From Saltatorellus ferox (lineage in GTDB: Bacteria; Planctomycetota; UBA1135; GCA-002686595): a stretch of 64,000 nucleotides of DNA. The stretch lies in contig CP036434.1 in the NCBI GenBank assembly GCA_007751475.1, positions 3,100,001-3,164,000 of the forward strand, read 5' to 3'. Under the pieces are notes generated by a model, which worked only from the letters and a program-made list of their open reading frames with translations, did not search any database and had not been told where the DNA came from. Positions 16,275-23,754 of this stretch are shown piece after piece (position 1 is the first letter of the stretch; each line of letters begins with the position of its first letter). The translations under genes and the position numbers were made by a program.

Positions 16275-17402
16275 TCAGGATGCCTTTCCGCCATCTGCCG
16301 CCATTCCCCGGTCGGGAGCTTCCAGCGTCGTCGCTTCGAGCTGGCTTGCGGCGGCCCTCAGCGTCGACATGTCGATGACGTGACGGAAACGAACGTCCTC
16401 CGACTTCACTCTCTCGAAGGCGTCCTCGATCTCGTCCATGGCGATGCTCTGGGTCTCAGGTCGGATGTCGTGCTTCGCGCAGAAGTCGAGGACTTCCTGG
16501 GTTTGCTTCACCCCTCCGATCAGTGAGCCCATGATCTTCTTGCGCTTGAAGAGCATCGGCATCGTCGCCAGCTCTTCGATCGGCATGAAAAGGCCCACGA
16601 AGTGCAGCGTGCCATCGTGGGCTGTCATCGCGAGATACGGATTGACGTCGTGGGCGTAGGGGATCGTTGAGAGCACGAGATCGAAGCGGCCTTCGGCGGC
16701 TTCCACTTCGTCCTCGTCCTTCATCAGGATGACGTCGTCCGCACCCAGCTCCTCGATGAGCTTCTCCTTGGACGCGCTCGTGGTCAGCGCGGTCACGTGC
16801 GCACCCATCGCCTTGGCGATCTGGATCGCCATGTGGCCGAGTCCACCGATGCCCGCGATCGCGACCTTCTTCCCCGGACCCGCGTCGTGGTAGCGCAGCG
16901 GATGATAGGTGGTGACGCCAGCGCAGAGGATTGGGCCAGCTTTCTCCGGCTCGATGGCGTCCGGGATCGTGAGGCAGAACTCTTCGCGAACCACCATCGC
17001 CGTCGAGTAGCCGCCGTAGGTGTTGGTTCCGTCCGGGGCGGTCGGTCCGTTGTAGGTGAGGGTCGCGCCGCGAGGGCCGGTGCAGTACTGCTCCTCGCCG
17101 CTCTTGCACGCATCGCACGTCTGGCAGGAGTTGACCATGCATCCGACGCCCACCAGGTCGCCCACGCTGAAGCGCTTCACGCCGCTACCGACCTCGGTCA
17201 CGCGCCCGACGATCTCGTGCCCCGGGACGCAGGGCCAGACCGTGTTTCCCCAGTCGTCGCGGGCCTGGTGGATATCGGAGTGGCAGACGCCGCAGTGAAG
17301 GACCTCCATCGCCACCTCGCCAGAACGGACATCGGGGCGGTCGAACTGAACGGGCTTGAGGGGCGAGCTGGCGTCAGGGGTGCCGTAGGCGTGAACTTTC
17401 AT
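16275..17402 (-). CDS. Zinc-dependent NAD(P)-alcohol dehydrogenase (cinnamyl-alcohol/YahK type)
   Basis: The start at MKVHAYGTPDASSPL is preferred over an in-frame ATG 23 codons upstream because family members begin there. HCGVCHSDIHQARDDWG and PGHEIVG supply the catalytic zinc ligands, the four-Cys structural zinc lobe is CMVNSCQTCDACKSGEEQYC, and the Rossmann motif is GIGGLGH. This combination is typical of the medium-chain ADH subfamily that contains E. coli YahK/YjgB and plant CADs, which reduce aldehydes with NADPH. The C-terminus carries a ~25-residue tail beyond the usual end. Monocistronic; it ends 153 bp from the start of the secreted propeller gene. Physiological aldehyde unknown. 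Confidence 0.9.
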   Translation of the reverse strand: MKVHAYGTPDASSPLKPVQFDRPDVRSGEVAMEVLHCGVCHSDIHQARDDWGNTVWPCVPGHEIVGRVTEVGSGVKRFSVGDLVGVGCMVNSCQTCDACKSGEEQYCTGPRGATLTYNGPTAPDGTNTYGGYSTAMVVREEFCLTIPDAIEPEKAGPILCAGVTTYHPLRYHDAGPGKKVAIAGIGGLGHMAIQIAKAMGAHVTALTTSASKEKLIEELGADDVILMKDEDEVEAAEGRFDLVLSTIPYAHDVNPYLAMTAHDGTLHFVGLFMPIEELATMPMLFKRKKIMGSLIGGVKQTQEVLDFCAKHDIRPETQSIAMDEIEDAFERVKSEDVRFRHVIDMSTLRAAASQLEATTLEAPDRGMAADGGKAS

Positions 17403-17515
17403 GGGAAGTCGTTTCGGGTCGATAGGGACGTGAATCGATGGCGCTCGGGGCGCGCCAGGGTTCATGAGCACACGTACCGCGCTTCGGCCTGGTGCTACTT
17501 CGACATGAAGTTCGA

Positions 17516-18031
17516 TTAGTGCGACGGAGGTCCGCTCTCCATCAGCGCGGCCCGTGCGTCATTCAGTTCCCTTCTGGCGGCGACGGCTCGGACCAGAAGC
17601 ACCGAAGCCACCGCGATGAACGAGCCGCCTGTGCTGCCCACGAGAACGGCGCGTCCATCCTGGTTCTGTGGGATGGTCACGGCGAGGCCGAGCAGCGTGA
17701 ACGCGCTGCTGAAGACGAGGCCCATGCTCGCCGCGATGACTCGCTGGTGAACGAGGAGGCTCCGTCGGCGCAGGAGACCGTGGACGGCGAACGCGCTCCA
17801 CGAGAACGCGATCACCAGACAGAGTCCGAACGCGACGTTCGTTCTCGCGGGAAGCGGCTCGGGCTCCGTCGCCCAGACCGACGCGAGGAAGAGCCCGCCG
17901 CCTGCGCTCACCACGAGCAAGGCGGCCATCCAGGCGGGTGAGACCGGAGAGGTCCGAGCCGCGATCAGGCTCCGCGCGCTGGCGAGCGACGAAGGTGGGA
18001 CGGGTACGGTCGTGGTGAAGCGATCAGTCAT
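17516..18031 (-). CDS. Four-TM membrane protein coupled to an ECF sigma factor
   Basis: The 171-residue product has about four hydrophobic spans (WMAALLVVSAGGGLFLASV, NVAFGLCLVIAFSWSAFAV, ASMGLVFSSAFTLLGLAV and GSTGGSFIAVASVLLV), a ~32-residue N-terminal soluble segment and a short charged C-terminal tail. Its ATG overlaps the stop codon of the sigma factor gene by 4 nt (ATGA), implying coupled translation. That position is where an anti-sigma factor usually sits, but no HxxxCxxC zinc anti-sigma motif is present. Either a novel membrane anti-sigma/sensor or an unrelated operon partner. No family recognised. Confidence 0.65.
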   Translation of the reverse strand: MTDRFTTTVPVPPSSLASARSLIAARTSPVSPAWMAALLVVSAGGGLFLASVWATEPEPLPARTNVAFGLCLVIAFSWSAFAVHGLLRRRSLLVHQRVIAASMGLVFSSAFTLLGLAVTIPQNQDGRAVLVGSTGGSFIAVASVLLVRAVAARRELNDARAALMESGPPSH

Positions 18032-18627
18032 GGTGCGATTCCTCGGTCGAAAGGCCCGAATTGGGCGCGAAGCTTTCGCCGCGCGCGGTGCAGGCGGGAC
18101 TTGACGGTGCCGGGCGGAGCGTGGATCGCCTCGCCGATTTGGTCGATGGGGAGTCCTTCGAAGTAGTGCAGGAGAACGACTTCGCGCTCCAGGGGCGTGA
18201 GGGACTGCAGTCCCTGCTCCAGGACGTTCGGATCCAATCCTTCGGGGTCATCGGTCGAGCCGTCACTCGCCTCCGTGACCTCGATGTCTTCGGGCCAAGG
18301 CTCCTCGGGCGCATGGCGATAGCGCATGCGCATCCAGTCGAAGGCCGAGCGTCGGGCGATGCCGAAGAGCCAGGGAGCGAACGATGCGCGCTCCTTCAGT
18401 CGCGGCAGCCCTCGCAGCACGCCGAGCCAGACGTTCTGGCAAACCTCGTCCACCTCGCGCGGGTCCTGGAGGAAGCTCGCCACGTAGCGGAAAACGGACG
18501 CGTGCCAGTCGACGACCATTCGATCCAGTGCGTCTCGCTCGCCGAGCTGGCAGCGAATGACCAGGAGCGCGAGTTCGCGCTTCTGTCCTTCGATCGCGGC
18601 GGGTCTGGGTTCGTCGGAGTCGTTCAC
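18028..18627 (-). CDS. ECF-type RNA polymerase sigma-70 factor
   Basis: The 199-residue protein has region 2 (VFRYVASFLQDPREVDEVCQ, then FAPWLFGIARRSAFDWMR) and region 4 (LTPLEREVVLLHYFEGLPID followed by PPGTVKSRLHRARRKLR), the standard layout of extracytoplasmic-function sigma factors. A ~40-residue linker rich in acidic residues joins the regions. The start codon is GTG. It is the first gene of a two-gene operon with the small membrane protein. No target promoter could be derived from the window. Confidence 0.9.
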   Translation of the reverse strand: MNDSDEPRPAAIEGQKRELALLVIRCQLGERDALDRMVVDWHASVFRYVASFLQDPREVDEVCQNVWLGVLRGLPRLKERASFAPWLFGIARRSAFDWMRMRYRHAPEEPWPEDIEVTEASDGSTDDPEGLDPNVLEQGLQSLTPLEREVVLLHYFEGLPIDQIGEAIHAPPGTVKSRLHRARRKLRAQFGPFDRGIAP

Positions 18628-18695
18628 GGCCTATCAGTCGGCCGGGCTCGACACGGGTTCTCGCTTTTCCATGATTCCCGCAGCCTGCGCCATTT

Positions 18696-19092
18696 GGGTC
18701 TTCAGCGGAATCCGCGGCCCTGCAAGGCCCACGGGCCCAGGCAGTCCTGAGCATCGGGGCGCTCTCGGCCCGCGGACTGGCGGTGGTGAGGGCGGCGACT
18801 GCGCGTGTGAATCGGGGCGGAACGGTTCCGCGACTTCCACTCTTCGCCTCCGCGTCTCGACTCCTTGCCTGGGTCTCTCAAGGCGGAGGCCAGGCCCAAG
18901 CTCGCGTACTTCCGACCCTCCATCCCTCACAGGGGCGCCGCACCCCTGCAACCTTCCCGGCCCTCCGCTTCTTTGGTTGCGTTGGCAGGTGTTCCGGAGT
19001 TCCGGAGTCCAGCGGAGTCAACCCCAGGCCCAGCGCTCCTTGTTCGCCGCTGGACTGGAGTGTTACAGGCCCCCAGATTCTGCTGAAGACCC
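18696..19092. repeat. 397-bp element bounded by 30-bp imperfect inverted repeats
   Basis: The end sequence at 18696-18725 is matched in inverse orientation at 19063-19092 with 25 of 30 positions identical; both ends begin with GGGTCTTCAGC reading inward. The right end abuts the stop codon of the sugar dehydrogenase gene. The interior is GC-rich, contains further short palindromes and has no convincing gene. It looks like a MITE-type non-autonomous element or a long bidirectional terminator. No target-site duplication was confirmed. Confidence 0.5.
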
Positions 19093-21534
19093 CTATTTCG
19101 GGTCCACGGCCTGGGAGCAGTCGAGGCGTCTCCCTTCGCCTGCCACGATGTCGAGTTCCCGGGCGTCGAGGGCGCGGGAGTAGATCCGGACCTCGTCGAT
19201 GAGTCCGTCGAAAGGCCGATCGCTGGCGGGCTGATTGCCGATGGCGGCTGGAACGCTGGGGGAGGTTGAGATCGCGCCCGACTTCGCCATCGAACCGACT
19301 TCCGTGCCATCGAGGTACATTCGCATGCGCGCGCCGTCGTAGGTCGCAGCGACGAAGGTCCACTCGGCCGCGGCGAGGGGCGGACCGGTGCTGATCAAGG
19401 TGCTCGTCAAACCTCCCGCTTTGAGGCGGAAGCGCAGCCGCGGTGCGCCGCTTACCTGAATCGTGCTCAGCATCCAGTAGTGATCCTGTTCGGACACCCC
19501 CGTTGCCTTCGAGAGGATGCGGGCGTCGGGCACGCCGAAGTCGTCGGCGCGAATCCAGGCGGTCAGCGTGATCTCGGTGCCCGTGACGTCCGGCGAACCG
19601 ATGAAGAGTCGGTCGTCGATTCCATCGAAGGAGAGCGCGCCACTCGTGGTGCCGGGCGTGTGGCTGGCTACGCCCTCGCTCGACCAGGTGGCCCCTGCGA
19701 GCGTCCCGTTCCACAGCCCAGCGGCGCGATCGAGGGCGACGAGGCCCGAGCCTTCTTCCATCGACCAGCGCGCCACGAGCGACTCCTGGACATCGTGGAT
19801 GCAGGGCAGAACGGTCACGACCGTGAAGTCGCTGCGGCTATCCGTTCCGTCGGTGACGTCGAGGCGGAAGCGGTAGCGTCCCGTACGCACGGGGAAGAAG
19901 TAGGCCGCGGTTTCATCGGTGTTGGAGAGCTCCGCCCGGGGGCCGCTGACCTGAACCCAGTTCTCGCTCAGAAGGAGTTCGCTCCCGTCTGGGTCGTAGG
20001 TGGCCGCGCCGTTCAGGACGACCATCGTGCGGACCTCCGCGAATTGATCGGGTCCCGCGTTGACGACGGGGGGCTGATTCGTGGCGGCGCCGATCGTGTA
20101 GTCGGCCGCGGCGAGGGAGCTTGACGCGCCCCCGAGGAAGGCCCGCGAGCGCAGCGTTCCGGTTCGGCGCACGGAGAGGGGGCCGGTGTAGAGGGTCGAG
20201 GCCATCGTGGGCTCGGAGCCGTCCGCCGTCCAGCGGATCTCAGCGCCCGCGGTCGCCGTCGAGAGCGCGACCTGGATCGGTCCTGGGTAGCTACCGCCGT
20301 CCGGCGTGAACGTCGGGGTCGCGACCGAGGCCGTGCCCTCGTAGCGCACGCGCACGATGCTCCCTGCGCCCGTGAGGTAGCTCGTCATCAGATAGTAGAG
20401 CGCGCCGTCGGGGCCCACACGAAGGTGCACTGGCTTCAGGCGCGTCCCCGCTCCGTCGAAGAGTCCGACGTTCGTGTCGAAGGCGACCACGCTCGGGTCT
20501 GCCGCGGAGCGCACGTAGCTGAGCTGGCCCGGAGGCCCTCCGTTCGCGCCGTTCGTGCCCCAGAGCGCCATGAAGTACGCGCCGTGGTACTGGCTCGGGA
20601 ACGGGCCGCTGGCAGGATACCAAGCGCCCCCCGCCACCATCTTGTTGCCCGCCGCGCCGCCGTCGACCCAGTGGCCGCGGGAGAGTCCGATGCCGCCGAA
20701 GTTCTGGTGCCGGTAGTTGGCGCCCGGTTCCAGACGCAGGATCTCGGCCTTGTTGCCGCCGTTGGCCTCACCGATCAGCATCCAGCCGTTCGACTCGTTG
20801 AGGGTCAGCGTGTAGGGATTGCGCAGGCCGAGCGCGTAGATGGCGCGGTAGTCCCCGGACGCCTGGCCGTAGAAGGGGTTGCTCTCGGGGATCGATCCGT
20901 CCGGCCGGATACGCAGAACCTTGCCGGTGAAGGTGGATAGGGACTGAACGCCGTCGCCGCCCGACCAGCCGTCGCCGGTCGTGATGTAGAGCAGGCCGTC
21001 GGGGCCGAAGCGCAGGGCGCCGCCGTTGTGGCTGCCGCTCGCGCTCGAGCCGTTGAAGGGCAGGTTCAGGAGCAGGGTTTCGCCGGGTAGAGCGCGGTCG
21101 GGGTTCGCCGGGTCACGCTGGATCCGGACGACCCGATTCTGGCGCGGGTTGTCCTTCATGTAGAACACGTAGACAAAGCCGTTGCTGGCGTAGTCCGGGT
21201 CGAAGGCGAAGCCGCGTACGCCAGAGGAGCGGTGGGCGGCAGGAGCGCCGTTCTCCTTCGGAATGTCGAAGCGGGCGAAGGGCTCGGGGAGAAGTCGCCA
21301 CGTACCGGTGGGGGTTTCCTCCGCGAGGCGTAGGTACCCTGCGACGCGCTCGGTGACCATGAGCCGTCCGTCCGGGGTGAAGTCGAGGGCGGATGGCGAC
21401 GCGAGGCCCTCGAGTACGATGGACTCCTGGAAGCCTGCGGGGAGGTCGCTGGCGACCGCAGGGGGCGCCAGGCCCCATGCGGAGGCGCCGACGAGGAAGG
21501 AGGCGGCTAGAACCGCGGACTGGAGATGGCTCAT
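19093..21534 (-). CDS. Secreted PQQ-type sugar dehydrogenase with chitobiase-like, PKD-like and LamG domains
   Basis: The start at MSHLQSAVLAASFLVGASAW opens a signal peptide ending near AVASD; the frame continues upstream without coding character. Residues about 30-400 form the six-bladed GSDH propeller (PF07995), with DFTPDGRLMVTERVAGYLR, SHNGGALRFGPDGLLYITTG and ALGLRNPYTLTLNES. A chitobiase-type C-terminal-like domain (TFTPDGGSYPGPIQVALST) follows at about 410-480, a PKD/REJ-like segment (PPVVNAGPDQFAEV) at about 490-580, and a LamG/concanavalin-type domain (ALSFDGIDDRLFIG, FDGLIDEVRIYSRALDARE) to the end. The 813-residue product is probably periplasmic or surface-bound and oxidises sugars or binds glycans. 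A paralogous end domain of the other secreted proteins is absent here. Confidence 0.86.
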   Translation of the reverse strand: MSHLQSAVLAASFLVGASAWGLAPPAVASDLPAGFQESIVLEGLASPSALDFTPDGRLMVTERVAGYLRLAEETPTGTWRLLPEPFARFDIPKENGAPAAHRSSGVRGFAFDPDYASNGFVYVFYMKDNPRQNRVVRIQRDPANPDRALPGETLLLNLPFNGSSASGSHNGGALRFGPDGLLYITTGDGWSGGDGVQSLSTFTGKVLRIRPDGSIPESNPFYGQASGDYRAIYALGLRNPYTLTLNESNGWMLIGEANGGNKAEILRLEPGANYRHQNFGGIGLSRGHWVDGGAAGNKMVAGGAWYPASGPFPSQYHGAYFMALWGTNGANGGPPGQLSYVRSAADPSVVAFDTNVGLFDGAGTRLKPVHLRVGPDGALYYLMTSYLTGAGSIVRVRYEGTASVATPTFTPDGGSYPGPIQVALSTATAGAEIRWTADGSEPTMASTLYTGPLSVRRTGTLRSRAFLGGASSSLAAADYTIGAATNQPPVVNAGPDQFAEVRTMVVLNGAATYDPDGSELLLSENWVQVSGPRAELSNTDETAAYFFPVRTGRYRFRLDVTDGTDSRSDFTVVTVLPCIHDVQESLVARWSMEEGSGLVALDRAAGLWNGTLAGATWSSEGVASHTPGTTSGALSFDGIDDRLFIGSPDVTGTEITLTAWIRADDFGVPDARILSKATGVSEQDHYWMLSTIQVSGAPRLRFRLKAGGLTSTLISTGPPLAAAEWTFVAATYDGARMRMYLDGTEVGSMAKSGAISTSPSVPAAIGNQPASDRPFDGLIDEVRIYSRALDARELDIVAGEGRRLDCSQAVDPK

Positions 21535-21873
21535 GGGGGCTCGTGGGACCTCCAGGCAACATCGCCGGAGGCTCCTTGACGCCAAAAGGCTAGCCCCCGG
21601 TCCCGGAACGGCTGGTCCCACCGAGACATCTCCGCTCTGGCGCCCTGCCCGCTGCGCAAATCGGGACACTTCTTGCTCGGAATCGAGGCACAAACTCCCG
21701 CGATTGGGGGTGCCTCCGCACGGCCGCGCCGCTATCCTGCTCGCCAGAAGTGCGGAGCGAGCCCTCGTTCCGACTCCCGCAAGTGGCGCGGCACCGCCCA
21801 CGACCGGGGTTTCCAGGCTGACGTGAGCTCGATCGGATCGGGCATGTATCACGTCCGTTCCAAGGACAGAACC
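21535..21873 (+). promoter_or_regulatory. Upstream region of rpmI-rplT-pheST; no infC
   Basis: The 339 bp between the divergent sugar dehydrogenase and rpmI contain no gene. In most bacteria infC precedes rpmI; it is not here. A TATCCT hexamer at 21733-21738 resembles the -10 motif seen elsewhere in the window and is a candidate promoter, leaving a ~130-nt leader. A sharp autoregulatory L20-binding structure could not be assigned by eye. Confidence 0.35.
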
Positions 21874-22071
21874 GTGCCAAAGATGAAATCGAAAGGAGCC
21901 GTCAAGAAGCGGTTCCGCATGACCAAGAGCGGCAAGCTCAAGTGCTCCAGGCCCAAGCGTGGCCACCAGCACGCCCCGAAGGACGCCAAGCACAAGCGCA
22001 ACAAGCGCAAGGCGATCATCGTGACGGGCACCTGGGCCTATCTCCTCAAGCGCATGATGGGAGGTGGCTGA
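21874..22071 (+). CDS. rpmI: 50S ribosomal protein L35 (bL35)
   Basis: The GTG at 21874 starts MPKMKSKGAVKKRFRMTKSG, the family's characteristic N-terminus, with an AAGGA Shine-Dalgarno seven nt upstream. The 65-residue length is right for bL35, and the very basic HAPKDAKHKRNKRKA tail matches. It sits in the 50S subunit. The rplT start follows 3 nt after its stop, with the rplT Shine-Dalgarno embedded in its last codons. Confidence 0.96.
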   Translation: MPKMKSKGAVKKRFRMTKSGKLKCSRPKRGHQHAPKDAKHKRNKRKAIIVTGTWAYLLKRMMGGG

Positions 22072-22074
22072 TCC

Positions 22075-22431
22075 ATGGTACGTGTCACCTACGGCGCTCC
22101 GCGTCACCAGAAGAAGGTTCGCTGGTTCAAGCGCGCTCGCGGATTCCGCGGCGGCCGCTCGAAGCTCTGGCGCACCGTTCGCGAGTCTGTCGTCCGCGCA
22201 TGGGCGTACAGCTACCGCGACCGCCGTCAGAAGAAGCGCCAGTTCCGCCGCCTCTGGATCGTCCGCATCAACGCGGCCGCTCGGATGCGCGGGATGACCT
22301 ACAGCCAGTTCATCGCAGGCATGAACCGCGCCGAGATCGGCCTGAACCGCAAGCAGCTCTCCGAGCTCGCGATTCACGATCCCAAGGCGTTTGACGCACT
22401 CGTCGAAGAGGCGAAGTCCGTTCTGTCCTAG
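22075..22431 (+). CDS. rplT: 50S ribosomal protein L20 (bL20)
   Basis: The 118-residue protein has the canonical L20 sequence: [39 protein letters not shown] and [18 protein letters not shown]20 binds 23S rRNA early in 50S assembly and, in several bacteria, represses its own operon. A strong GGAGGT at 22060-22065 lies inside the end of rpmI, so translation is coupled. Confidence 0.97.
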   Translation: MVRVTYGAPRHQKKVRWFKRARGFRGGRSKLWRTVRESVVRAWAYSYRDRRQKKRQFRRLWIVRINAAARMRGMTYSQFIAGMNRAEIGLNRKQLSELAIHDPKAFDALVEEAKSVLS

Positions 22432-22459
22432 GAGGATGTAGCGAATAGCTGATTCCGCC

Positions 22460-22563
22460 CAGCGGGCATGAGCTTTTCGCATGCGGCGTTGCCAGGAAGG
22501 CCAAGTAACTACGGCTACGAGGCGCTTCCTGGCGCCTTGCCTGCAAAAAGCTCATACCCACTG
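22460..22563. repeat. 104-bp imperfect palindrome (41-bp arms) downstream of rplT
   Basis: Arms 22460-22500 and 22523-22563 are inverted copies matching at about three quarters of positions, including a shared ATGAGCTTTT block near the outer end and GCCAGGAAG near the inner end. The 22-nt centre holds GTAACTACGGCTAC. It resembles dispersed REP/BIME-like palindromes found in many GC-rich genomes and could also act as a terminator between the ribosomal genes and pheST. Confidence 0.6.
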
Positions 22564-22618
22564 AGCGAAACCATCGATCCGCAACAGCCTCCGAGCGACT
22601 GCACGTAACGCAGCCATC

Positions 22619-22671
22619 GCGAGCCGCCAGACGACCGCGCCTTCTCGAAGGCCGGGTCGCTGGCGGCTCGC
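22619..22671 (+). terminator. 12-bp perfect stem between rplT and pheS
   Basis: The arms 22619-22630 and 22660-22671 are perfectly complementary, with a smaller nested stem (GCC/GGC) in the 29-nt loop. It ends 54 bp before the pheS GTG. Position between ribosomal genes and pheS suits a terminator or attenuator; no phenylalanine-rich leader peptide or T-box sequence was found. Confidence 0.45.
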
Positions 22672-22725
22672 TTCATATCGCGCCCACCCCGCAACCACCT
22701 CACTCTCGTCTTCAGGCTCACTCCC

Positions 22726-23754
22726 GTGACGGATACCGACGCAACTCTCTCCGACGCCTTGGGCCGCATCTCGACGGCTCCCGACGTCGACACACTGCGC
22801 TCCATCGAGCGTGAATTCGTGGGCAAGGACGGCGTGGTCGCCTCGATGCTAGCGGCGATTCCCACGCTGCCGCCCGCCGATCGCAAGGGCGCTGGCCAGA
22901 GCGCCAACCAGCTCAAGCAGGCCGTGCTGACGGCCCTGGCGGAGCGCGAGGTCGCCCTCGGGAACGCGGCGCTGGACGCCGAGCGCAAAGGCGACGGCTT
23001 CGACGCTTCGCTGCCCCCGCCGCGCCTGGAGCGCGGGACCCTGCACCCCGTCGTGCAGGTGACCCGCGAGCTGGAGGACCTGTTCACGTCCATGGGCTAC
23101 ATGGTCCTCGACGGGCCCGAGGTCGAACTCGACGAGTACAACTTCGAGAAGCTCAACATCCCCGCCGATCACCCGGCGCGCGACACGCAGGACACCTTCT
23201 ACTGCAACGCCCCGGGATCCAAGGCGACGCTGCTCCTGCGCACGCACACGAGCCCCGTTCAGGTGCGCGCGATGGAGCACCTCCAGCCGCCTTTCCGCGC
23301 GGTCGTACCCGGCAAGGTCTTCCGCCAGGAGACGACGGACGCGAGCCACGAGCACACCTTCCACCAGATGGAGGGCATCGTCATCGATCGAAACGTTTCG
23401 GTCGGTCACCTGATCGGCGCCATGAAGACGCTCCTCCGGGGCATCTTCAAGAAGGACATCGAGGTGCGCCTGCGCCCGGGCTACTTCCCGTTCGTCGAGC
23501 CAGGCTTCGAACTCGACGCGCGCTGCCCGTTCTGTGAAAAGGGCTGCAGCGTTTGCAAGCAGTCGACCTGGATCGAGCTTCTGCCCTGCGGCCTCGTGCA
23601 CCCGAACGTGCTGAAGGCCGGTGGGCTCGACCCCGAGGAGTGGGGCGGTTTCGCCTTCGGCCTCGGTCTCTCTCGCCTCGTGATGCTGCGCTACGGCATC
23701 GATGACGTCCGCCACCTTCTGGGCGGTGACCTGCGTTTCCTGGAGCAGTTCTGA
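22726..23754 (+). CDS. pheS: Phenylalanine--tRNA ligase alpha subunit
   Basis: The 342-residue protein has the N-terminal coiled coil (LRSIEREFVGKDGVVASML) followed by the class II catalytic core: motif 1 region HPVVQVTRELEDLFTSMGY, motif 2 FRQETTDASHEHTFHQMEG and motif 3 GFAFGLGLSRLVMLRYGI. It charges tRNA-Phe as part of an alpha2beta2 enzyme with PheT. A CPFCEKGCSVC insert near residue 267 could bind a metal; such Cys pairs occur in some PheS lineages. The start codon is GTG with no strong Shine-Dalgarno. Stop and pheT start overlap (TGATG). Confidence 0.97.
   Translation: MTDTDATLSDALGRISTAPDVDTLRSIEREFVGKDGVVASMLAAIPTLPPADRKGAGQSANQLKQAVLTALAEREVALGNAALDAERKGDGFDASLPPPRLERGTLHPVVQVTRELEDLFTSMGYMVLDGPEVELDEYNFEKLNIPADHPARDTQDTFYCNAPGSKATLLLRTHTSPVQVRAMEHLQPPFRAVVPGKVFRQETTDASHEHTFHQMEGIVIDRNVSVGHLIGAMKTLLRGIFKKDIEVRLRPGYFPFVEPGFELDARCPFCEKGCSVCKQSTWIELLPCGLVHPNVLKAGGLDPEEWGGFAFGLGLSRLVMLRYGIDDVRHLLGGDLRFLEQF

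Noticed and set aside
18634..19086. Several 60-105-codon frames within the 397-bp inverted-repeat element
   Set aside because: No recognisable motif, low-complexity Pro/Arg composition and equal openness in several frames.
21535..22482. Upstream extension of the sugar dehydrogenase frame across rpmI and rplT
   Set aside because: The signal peptide at 21534 sets the start and the extension lies antisense to ribosomal protein genes.
22432..22725. T-box or phenylalanine leader peptide regulating pheST
   Set aside because: No T-box core and no run of Phe codons was found; only palindromes are visible.
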